Shown: one piece after another, positions 40,924 to 47,955 of the stretch
How the letters are laid out: every line of letters begins with the position of its first letter
How positions within the stretch are numbered: the first letter of the stretch is position 1
Source of the DNA: CAMPKL01 sp963817465
GTDB lineage: Bacteria > Acidobacteriota > Terriglobia > Bryobacterales > UBA6623
Direction of reading: 5' to 3'
Assembly (NCBI GenBank): GCA_963817465.1
Contig: CAWFOP010000009.1
Coordinates: 310,001-374,000 of the forward strand
Length of the DNA stretch: 64,000 bases
The notes under the pieces: model-generated
What the model was told of the DNA's origin: nothing
The model's database searches: none
The model's input: only the letters and a program-made list of their open reading frames with translations
Translations under genes and position numbers: made by a program

Positions 40924-43568
40924 CTCCCCTGCTTTGGCGGCTCTCGACGGCGGCGCTGGCTCTGGCCGTTGCCGCGCCTGTTATGGCGCAGACGGCTGCG
41001 GAGCGCCTTTTCATCGAAACGATTCGGCCGACCCTCAAGCAGCAGTGCGTGGGCTGCCACGGCGAGGGCAATACGTTCGGCAAGCTCGACTTGCGGACTC
41101 GCGAGGCGGCGCTGGCGGGCGGCGCGCGCGGTCCCTCGATCGTGCCGGGAGATCCGGACGCGAGCCTGCTGCTCAAAGCGGTCGAGTTTGCGGGCGAGCT
41201 GAAGATGCCGCCGGGCGGCGTCGACAAGAAGCTGCCGCCTGAGACGATCGCGGCGTTTCGGGAGTGGGTGGCAGGCGGGGCGCCCTTCGCGGGAGGCAAG
41301 TCCACGGCGCAAAAGTGGGACTACGCCGAAGAGGACATCTGGGCGTTCCGGCCGGTCAGCGATGTGGCGCCGCCGACTGACGTGGACCCGTCGTTGGTGG
41401 CGACGGCGGTCGACAGCTTCATCCTCGAAAAGCTCGACGCGGCCGGCCTGAAACCCGCGCCGCGCGCCGACAAGTCGGCGCTGCTGCGCCGGGTGACCTA
41501 CGACCTGACCGGGCTGCCGCCGACGCCCGAAGAGGTCGCCGCATTCCTGGCGGACGATTCGCCGGGCGCATATAAGAAGGTGGTCGAACGGCTGCTGGCG
41601 TCGCCCGAGTACGGCGAGCGCTGGGGACGCCATTGGCTCGACGTGACGCGCTACGCCGATTCGGACGGTTACTCGAACGACTTCGAGCGTCCGAACGCTT
41701 GGCGCTATCGCGATTACGTGATCCGCTCGTTCAACCAAGACAAGCCCTACGACCGCTTCGTGATGGAGCAGATCGCGGGCGACGAGCTTTGGCCGGACGA
41801 CCCGCAGGCGATCATCGCGACGGGCTTTTTGCGCGCCGGGCCGTGGGAGCACACCGGGATGTCGGTGGCGGCGGTGACGCGGCAACTGTTTCTCGACGAT
41901 GTTACGCACGCGGTCGGCACGACTTTCCTGGGACTGACGGTCGGCTGCGCGCGCTGCCACGATCACAAGTTCGACCCGATCCCGACCAAGGACTACTACT
42001 CGATGCAGGCGGTCTTCGCGACGACGGCCTTCGCGCGCCGGCCGCTGCCGTTTCTCCAGAGCGAGAACACCGACGGCTTCGCATCGGGCCAGAAGCGTTT
42101 CCGCGAGATGATCGCGCAGATCGAGGGGCGCATCGACGACTTGCACGAGGAAGCGCGCAAGAAGCTGGCCGCCGAGCAAGGCGAGGAAGCCGCGAAGAAG
42201 GCGACGACCGCCGTGCTGCAGCGTCGTCTGACGGGCGAAGAAGCCGAGACGCTCAAGCTGCTGCGCAAGCACCTGGCGATGCACAACGAGTCGAAGAATC
42301 GCTTCGAGCCGCTGGCGTTCACGGTGACGAGCGGGCTGCACGAGGAGTGGAACGACGTCGGCCCGCTGGGCGCGAACAGCTATCTCGACAAGGACGATTA
42401 CATCAACGCCGAGACGCACGTGCTGCCGGGCGGCGACGTGCAGGGGCCGACCGAGAAGGTCGAGCCCGGCGCGTTGACGGCGGTCGAGCGCTACTCCGGG
42501 TATCCCGGGCCGCATATCCCGACCACGGTCGCGGGGCGGCGGGCGGCGCTGGCCAAGTGGATCGCCGACGCGCGCAATCCGCTGACGGCGCGCGTGATGG
42601 TCAACCGCATCTGGCAGGGGCACTTCGGGGTCGGCTTGGCGGGCAACTCGAACAACTTCGGCAAGATGGGCAAGAAGCCCTCGCACCCGGAGCTGCTCGA
42701 TTGGCTGGCGAAGTTTTTCGTCGATCACGACTGGAGCGTGAAGGCCGTCCACCGCGTGATCGTCTTGTCGAACACCTATCAAGAGTCGACGCAGCATCCC
42801 GGCGCGAAGACGCTGGAGGAGAAGGACCCCGACAACCGGCTGCTGGCGCGCTTCAGCCCGCGGCGGCTCGAGGCGGAAGAGCTGCGCGACAGCATTTTGG
42901 CCGTCGCCGGCGAGTTGAGCGACTCGCGCGGCGGCCCAGGGACGTATCCGCAAATCAACCTGGAAGTGGCGCGGCAGCCGCAACACGCGATGGGCACTTT
43001 GCGGCCGGCGTATCGAGCGTCGCCGACGAAGACCAAGCGCAACCGGCGCTCGATTTACAGCTTCCAGCAGCGCAGCTTGATCGACCCGCTGATCGAGACC
43101 TTCAACGGCGCGAACGTCGATTTGAGCTGTGAGCGGCGCGAGTCTTCGACCGTGCCGACGCAGGCGTTTTCGCTGCTCAACGGCGAGGAAACGCACGAGA
43201 TGGCGCTCGAGATGGCCCAGCGCATCGAAAGCGAAGCGACGACGACGGACGGGCGGATCGAGCGGGCGTTCGAGCTGGCCTACGGGCGCGACGCAAGCGA
43301 GAAGGAGCTCAAGCTCGCCGAGAAGCATTTCCAGACGATGGAGGCGCATTTGGCCGAGCACCCGGCGGCGCCGCGCAAGCCCGAGCCGCCGATCGTGCAC
43401 GAGATCACGTCCGAGCTTACGGGCGAGCAGTACGAGTTCGTGCAGCCGGACGAGGTGTTCGACTACCAGCAGAACCTGCATGCGAGCCAAGCGACGGCCG
43501 AGACGCGGGCGCTGGCGGACATCGTGCTCACGCTGCTGAACTCGAACGAGTTTGTGTATGTCTACTGA
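40920..43568 (+). CDS. Exported DUF1549/DUF1553 protein with N-terminal cytochrome-like domain
   Basis: 882 residues from the TTG at 40920. Signal peptide (about 1-23), then a planctomycete-cytochrome-type domain with CVGCH (C43, C46, H47), a DUF1549 region (RVTYDLTGLPPTPEEVAAFLAD, RWGRHWLDVTRYADSDGY, and a second heme-like motif CARCHDHKFDPIP) and a C-terminal DUF1553 region (NPLTARVMVNRIWQGHFGVGL, PRRLEAEELRDSILAVAGEL, ESSTVPTQAFSLLNG). The pair DUF1549/1553 plus DUF1501 is frequent in Planctomycetes, Verrucomicrobia and Solibacter and is thought to act outside the cytoplasm; function is unproven. The next gene is its usual partner. Confidence 0.92.
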   Translation: MTPLLWRLSTAALALAVAAPVMAQTAAERLFIETIRPTLKQQCVGCHGEGNTFGKLDLRTREAALAGGARGPSIVPGDPDASLLLKAVEFAGELKMPPGGVDKKLPPETIAAFREWVAGGAPFAGGKSTAQKWDYAEEDIWAFRPVSDVAPPTDVDPSLVATAVDSFILEKLDAAGLKPAPRADKSALLRRVTYDLTGLPPTPEEVAAFLADDSPGAYKKVVERLLASPEYGERWGRHWLDVTRYADSDGYSNDFERPNAWRYRDYVIRSFNQDKPYDRFVMEQIAGDELWPDDPQAIIATGFLRAGPWEHTGMSVAAVTRQLFLDDVTHAVGTTFLGLTVGCARCHDHKFDPIPTKDYYSMQAVFATTAFARRPLPFLQSENTDGFASGQKRFREMIAQIEGRIDDLHEEARKKLAAEQGEEAAKKATTAVLQRRLTGEEAETLKLLRKHLAMHNESKNRFEPLAFTVTSGLHEEWNDVGPLGANSYLDKDDYINAETHVLPGGDVQGPTEKVEPGALTAVERYSGYPGPHIPTTVAGRRAALAKWIADARNPLTARVMVNRIWQGHFGVGLAGNSNNFGKMGKKPSHPELLDWLAKFFVDHDWSVKAVHRVIVLSNTYQESTQHPGAKTLEEKDPDNRLLARFSPRRLEAEELRDSILAVAGELSDSRGGPGTYPQINLEVARQPQHAMGTLRPAYRASPTKTKRNRRSIYSFQQRSLIDPLIETFNGANVDLSCERRESSTVPTQAFSLLNGEETHEMALEMAQRIESEATTTDGRIERAFELAYGRDASEKELKLAEKHFQTMEAHLAEHPAAPRKPEPPIVHEITSELTGEQYEFVQPDEVFDYQQNLHASQATAETRALADIVLTLLNSNEFVYVY

Positions 43569-43592
43569 GGCGCAAGAGGCGAGCCGAGCGCG

Positions 43593-45023
43593 ATGAGCGA
43601 CCGCCGAAATAGGATCTTGACCGCCGCGCCGTCGCGCCGCGAGCTGCTCTACAACCTCGGGATGGGGCTGGGGACGGTCGCGCTGTCGTCGATCCTCGCG
43701 CAGGATCAGGCGCGCGCCGGCGTGCTGTCGCCTAAGGCGCCGCAACTGCCGGCGAAGGCCAAGCGCTGCATCTTCCTGCTGATGGAAGGCGGGCCGAGCC
43801 ACATCGACACCATCGACCCCAAGCCGATGCTCGCGAAGCTCCACATGACCGAGTTCGTCAAGGACCGCACGCGCTTCGAGGCGTCGATGAACACCGGCAA
43901 GCGCTACTACGTGCGCAGCCCGTTCGAGTTCAAGCGGGCGGGCAAGTCGGGCGTCGAGATCAACACCCTGTTCGAGAGTTTCGGCGAGTGCGTCGACGAC
44001 GTGTGCTTCTATCGCGGGCTGCACGCCGAGAGCGTGAATCACCCGACGGCGCTCTATCACCTGAATACGGGCAACCGCTTCGGCGGCGATCCGGCGATCG
44101 GGTCGTGGGTGACCTACGGGCTCGGCACGGAGAACGAGAATCTGCCGGCGTTCGTCGTGCTGCCCGACTTGGCGTATCCGCAGGGCGGCGCGGCGAATTG
44201 GTCGAACGGCTTTCTGCCCGCCTATTACCAGGGCACGCCGCTGCGCTCGCAGGGAGCGCCTGTTCTCGACATGAATCCGCCCGAGTATGTGACGGACTTC
44301 GAGCAGCGCGCGAACCTCGACTTTCTCGGCGAGCTGAACAAGATGCACATGGAGCGGCATCCGGAGCACGCCGAGCTGGAGGCGCGCATCGAGAGCTACG
44401 AGCTGGCGTTCCGCATGCAGGCCGAGATGCCCGAGGCCATCGACATCGACTCCGAAGACGACAAGACGAAGGCGATGTACGGCATCGGCGGCGACAACAA
44501 GGACGCCGATGCGATCGGGCGGCGCTGCCTGCTGGCGCGGCGGCTGATCGAGCGCGGCGTGCGCTTCGTGCAGATCATCGCCGGCGGCTGGGACTCGCAC
44601 GACTACATCGAGAAGGCGCACGGCTCGCGGATGCGCGCCATCGACAAGCCGCTCGGCGCTTTGCTGAAGGACCTCAAGCGCACCGGCCTGCTCGACGAGA
44701 CGCTCGTGGTGTGGGCGGGCGAGTTCGGGCGCTCGCCCGACAACGGCGTGCGCGGCGGCGACAAGGCCTGGGGCCGCGACCACAACGCGACGGCGATGGC
44801 TTGCTGGATGGCGGGCGGCGGCGTGCGCGCGGGCGAAGTGGTCGGCGCGACGGACGAAACCGGGCGCGAGGCGGTTGAGATCGTCCACCCGCTGAAGAAT
44901 TTTCACGTGACGCTGCTGCACTTGCTGGGTCTGGACGACGCGAAGCTCACCTACTTCGCGCAGGGGCGAAACAAACAGTTGAGCCAGACGGGCGGCGAGC
45001 TGATCCGCGAATTGCTGGCGTAG
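43593..45023 (+). CDS. DUF1501 protein, Tat-exported
   Basis: 476 residues. The N-terminus (TAAPSRRELLYNLGMGLGTVALSSILA) carries a twin-arginine signal. The DUF1501 (sulfatase/alkaline-phosphatase-like) body shows CIFLLMEGGPSHIDTIDPKP, YRGLHAESVNHPTALYHLNTG, GIGGDNKDADAIGRRCLLARRLIERGVRFVQIIAGGWDSHDY and WAGEFGRSPDN with GRDHN further on. The metal-site layout (D...GGWDSH...EFGR...GRDHN) fits the superfamily. It follows its DUF1549/1553 partner by 24 bp, so both proteins probably act together in the periplasm. Confidence 0.92.
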   Translation: MSDRRNRILTAAPSRRELLYNLGMGLGTVALSSILAQDQARAGVLSPKAPQLPAKAKRCIFLLMEGGPSHIDTIDPKPMLAKLHMTEFVKDRTRFEASMNTGKRYYVRSPFEFKRAGKSGVEINTLFESFGECVDDVCFYRGLHAESVNHPTALYHLNTGNRFGGDPAIGSWVTYGLGTENENLPAFVVLPDLAYPQGGAANWSNGFLPAYYQGTPLRSQGAPVLDMNPPEYVTDFEQRANLDFLGELNKMHMERHPEHAELEARIESYELAFRMQAEMPEAIDIDSEDDKTKAMYGIGGDNKDADAIGRRCLLARRLIERGVRFVQIIAGGWDSHDYIEKAHGSRMRAIDKPLGALLKDLKRTGLLDETLVVWAGEFGRSPDNGVRGGDKAWGRDHNATAMACWMAGGGVRAGEVVGATDETGREAVEIVHPLKNFHVTLLHLLGLDDAKLTYFAQGRNKQLSQTGGELIRELLA

Positions 45024-45044
45024 CGGGCCGAAACGGGCTCGCAT

Positions 45045-45084
45045 CTCTGCTATTCTTGGCGGCGCTCTGCTATTCTTGGCGGCG
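45045..45084 (+). repeat. 20-bp perfect tandem duplication carrying two TATTCT boxes
   Basis: CTCTGCTATTCTTGGCGGCG occurs twice in a row (45045-45064 and 45065-45084), directly before the ATG at 45087. Each unit holds a TATTCT hexamer; the second (45071-45076) ends 10 nt before the ATG. The duplication therefore gives two candidate promoters 20 bp apart. Confidence 0.75.
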
Positions 45085-45086
45085 CC

Positions 45087-45521
45087 ATGGAGACTCAAAG
45101 CTACGAACGCCACGCGCAGATGGTGCCCGGGTACCACTATGTTCTGAGCGGGCTGCTGTTCGCCACGCTGATCGGGGCGTGCGTGAATCTCTATCAATCG
45201 CTGGGCGATCACCAGCGGCTCTACAGCGCTGCGTTGCTGGTCGCCTTAACGCTTGCCGTGCTCATCGCGACTTTCTACGCGCGCGTGTTCGCGCTCAAGG
45301 CGCAGGATCGGGCGATCCGGGCCGAAGAGAACTTGCGCCACTACGCGCTGACCGGTAAGTTGCTCGATGCGCGGCTGACCGTGCAACAGATCATCGGCCT
45401 GCGGTTCGCGTCGGATGCGGAATTCCCCGACCTGGCGCAGCGGGCGGCCGCTAGCGGGATGTCGCGGGACGAGATCAAGCGGGCGGTCAAGAGTTGGCGC
45501 GCGGATACGTATAGGGTCTGA
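45087..45521 (+). CDS. DUF6526-like small membrane protein
   Basis: 144 residues. Two adjacent membrane helices (about 18-36 and 45-64; GLLFATLIGACVNLY and AALLVALTLAVLIATFYARVFALKAQDR), then a soluble helical tail with the pattern RAEENLRHYALTGKLLDARLTVQQIIGLRFASDAEFPDLAQRA, which matches a conserved bacterial family (DUF6526) of unknown function. Opens with METQSYERHAQMVPGYHYV, also typical of that family. The family name is from memory. Confidence 0.75.
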   Translation: METQSYERHAQMVPGYHYVLSGLLFATLIGACVNLYQSLGDHQRLYSAALLVALTLAVLIATFYARVFALKAQDRAIRAEENLRHYALTGKLLDARLTVQQIIGLRFASDAEFPDLAQRAAASGMSRDEIKRAVKSWRADTYRV

Positions 45522-45554
45522 GCTCCGGCGGCTCTGAAGCGAAAACAGGCGGGC

Positions 45555-45560
45555 TAAACT
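45555..45560 (+). promoter_or_regulatory. Candidate -10 hexamer of alr (TAAACT)
   Basis: TAAACT ends 6 nt before the TTG at 45567 and 18 nt before the alternative ATG at 45579. Confidence 0.3.
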
Positions 45561-45566
45561 GAGGGC

Positions 45567-46683
45567 TTGTCCCGCCTGATGAGAACCTTCGTCCGCGTCG
45601 ATCTCGCGAAAATCGTCGGCAACTATCGCGCGCTGCAGTCGCGCTGTCGGCGAGGGCGTCGCGATCAGCGCCGTCGTCAAAGCCAACGCCTATGGGCACG
45701 GCGCCGTGATGGTTGCGCGGGCGCTTCAGCGCGCCGGTTGCCGCAAGTTTTCAGTGGCGAGCGTCGAGGAAGGCGTCGAGCTGCGTGAGGCGGGCGTCGA
45801 GGGCGAGATTCTGGTGCTGCTTGGCGCGCTGCCGGGCGAAGAGGAGGAAGCAACGGCCCGCTCGCTCACCCCGCTGCTGCATAGCCGTGAATTGGTCGAG
45901 CGCTGGCGGGCGCATGCGCGCCTGACCGGGCGGCGCTTGCCGTGCCACGTCAAGGTGAACACGGGCATGAATCGCGCCGGGCTGAACTTCGACGACCCGG
46001 ACGACATCGCGGACGTGCTGGCGTCCGCGCCGGAGATCGATGTTCGGGGGCTGGCGACGCACATGGCTTCGTCCGAGGACTTCGACGATCCGGCGGCGGC
46101 CGAGCAGGAGAAGCGCTTCGCCGTGCTGGTTGCCGCGCTCGAAGCGCGCGGGCTGCGACCCCCGACGGCGCATATGGCGAACAGCGCGGCGGCGGTTTGG
46201 CGTCCGTCAACGCGGTATGACATGGTGCGCTCGGGGCTGGCGCTTTACGGCTACGTCGGGCCGCGCACGCCGCCCTCGGAAAAGCCGCAGGCGAAGTTCG
46301 AGCCGGCGCTCGAGTGGCGCGCGAAGGTTCTCGACGTCCGCGATGTCGCGGCGGGCGACCGCCTCGGCTACAGCGGCGTCTACACGGCGACGGCGCCGGG
46401 GCGGATCGCGCTGATTTCAGCGGGTTACGCGGACGGCTTGCGGCGGGAGCTGAGCGGCGCCGGCGCGGTGTCGGTCGGGGGCGTCCGCCGACCCATGCGG
46501 GGGCGCGTCAGCATGGACAGCGTTTTGGCGGACGTCAGCGAGCCGCCCGGAGTGCACGCCGGAGACGCAGCCGTCTTGCTCGGGGACGGTCTCGACGCCG
46601 TCGCTCTCGCCGAAATTTGCGGGACGATCCCCTACGAAATCCTTTGCGGCATTTCCTCCCGCGTGGCCCGCATCCACTCTTGA
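45567..46683 (+). pseudogene. alr: Alanine racemase, single frameshift
   Basis: PLP-dependent alanine racemase (L-Ala to D-Ala for peptidoglycan), about 371 residues. The start (TTG 45567, or ATG 45579) reads MRTFVRVDLAKIVGNYRALQS. Near 45640-45648 the frame must move by one base to continue as AISAVVKANAYGHGAVMVARAL with the PLP lysine, and it then runs cleanly to 46683: LPCHVKVNTGMNRAG, HMANSAAAV, YDMVRSGLALYGY, and VSMDSVLADVSE with the conserved Met-Asp metal/carboxylate region, and YEILCGISSRVARIH at the end. One extra base (C near 45642) would explain the break. A TAAACT hexamer lies 6 nt before the TTG. Confidence 0.85.
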
Positions 46684-46705
46684 CGGGTTATGCTCGAAGG
46701 CCGCG

Positions 46706-47887
46706 ATGAACTACGCTTCGTTCTTCTCCGCCGACGCGCGAGCGCTGCGACCGTCGATCATCCGCCGCTTGACGGGCTTGGTGAACCGGCCCGACGTCAT
46801 CTCGTTCGCCGCCGGGTCGCCCAATGCTGAGACGTTTCCGCACCAAGAGCTGGCGGAAATTTTTGACGAACTGGTCGCGAAAGAGAAAGGCAAGCTGTTT
46901 CAGTACAGCGTGACGCGGGGCAACGCCGAGCTGATCGATGCGATCAGCCCGGGACGCTCGGCCGAGACGATCCTGGTGAGCGGTTCGCAGCAAGGTCTCG
47001 ATTTTGTGGCGCGCGTGCTGCTCGAACCAGGCGATGCGGCCTTTGTCGAGCTGCCGAACTTCATCGGCGCGACGTCAGCCCTCGAGAACCGGCGAGCCGA
47101 GGTGCTGGGCGTGAGCAAGTCCGCCGACGGCATGAATCTTGACGATCTGGAAGATCAAATCGCCGCCGCGCGGGCGAACGGCGCCAAGCCGAAGCTGATT
47201 TACGTCATCCCCAATTTTCAGAACCCGTCCGGTCACACCTGGTCGCTCGCAAAACGCAAGGGACTTTACGAGCTGGCCTGCCGCGAGAACCTGCTGATCT
47301 TCGAGGACGACGCCTACGGGCGAATCTATTTTGACGGCGTCGATCCGGCCGAGCTGAAGCCGATCAAGGAGCTCGACGTCGAGAATCGCGTGATCTACAT
47401 GTCCACGTTCTCAAAGATCCTCGCGCCGGGCCTGAGGCTGGCGTGGATCGTCGGGCCGGAGGAGATCGTCAAGCGCATCGAGCTGCTCAAGGAAACGGGG
47501 GACCTGTGCTCGTCGACCCTAAGCCAAAAACTCACGCTCGAATTCCTGAAGCGCGGCCTGCTGGCGCCGCATCTCGAGCGGGTGCGCGCCTTCTACTCGG
47601 CCAAGTGCGCCCGCATGCACGAGGCGCTGACGCGACACTGCGGGGCGATCGCGGAGTGGAGCCGGCCGCGCGGCGGTCTGTTCTTGTGGGCCGAGCTGAA
47701 GCGCGAGATCGACACCCTCGAGCTGCTCGACAGAACGCTCGAGAATGACAAGACGGCGTTCATCCCCGGCGGGCCGTTCTTTGTCGACGGCTCGGGCTCG
47801 AATACGCTGCGACTTTCGTTTTCGAACGTCAGCGACGAAAATATAGAGAAAGGGATCGGCCTGTTGGCGAAGGCGATCGAGAGCTGA
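46706..47887 (+). CDS. PLP-dependent class I/II aminotransferase (2-aminoadipate/MocR-type)
   Basis: 393 residues. Fold-type I aminotransferase of the LysN/2-aminoadipate transaminase and valine-pyruvate-like group: VISFAAGSPNAETFPHQELAEIF, LVSGSQQGLDFVARVLLEPGD, YVIPNFQNPSGHTWSLAKR, FEDDAYGRIYFDG, and the PLP lysine in YMSTFSKILAPGLRLAWIVGP. The C-terminus ends with NTLRLSFSNVSDENIEKGI. No DNA-binding domain precedes it, so it is an enzyme rather than a MocR regulator. The amino-acid substrate cannot be told. It is only 22 bp after alr, but no functional link is evident. Confidence 0.92.
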   Translation: MNYASFFSADARALRPSIIRRLTGLVNRPDVISFAAGSPNAETFPHQELAEIFDELVAKEKGKLFQYSVTRGNAELIDAISPGRSAETILVSGSQQGLDFVARVLLEPGDAAFVELPNFIGATSALENRRAEVLGVSKSADGMNLDDLEDQIAAARANGAKPKLIYVIPNFQNPSGHTWSLAKRKGLYELACRENLLIFEDDAYGRIYFDGVDPAELKPIKELDVENRVIYMSTFSKILAPGLRLAWIVGPEEIVKRIELLKETGDLCSSTLSQKLTLEFLKRGLLAPHLERVRAFYSAKCARMHEALTRHCGAIAEWSRPRGGLFLWAELKREIDTLELLDRTLENDKTAFIPGGPFFVDGSGSNTLRLSFSNVSDENIEKGIGLLAKAIES

Positions 47888-47911
47888 TCTCGGCGCTGTC
47901 GGGTAAGGATT

Positions 47912-47931
47912 CAGAGCCGCGTCCGTGAGGG
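47912..47931 (-). repeat. Dispersed GC-rich repeat, copy 3
   Basis: The minus strand reads CCCTCACGGACGCGGCTCTG, one base different from the 30025 copy. It fills the gap between the aminotransferase and oxidase genes. Confidence 0.5.
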
Positions 47932-47955
47932 TGCGGTCGCGCGGGCGCCGAAGTC

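Noticed and set aside
40764..45212. A 1482-codon open frame on the minus strand
   Set aside because: It lies antisense to the well-supported kinase, DUF1549/1553, DUF1501 and DUF6526 genes. Its product is a repetitive Arg/Leu/His-rich sequence with no motif; a GC-rich shadow frame.
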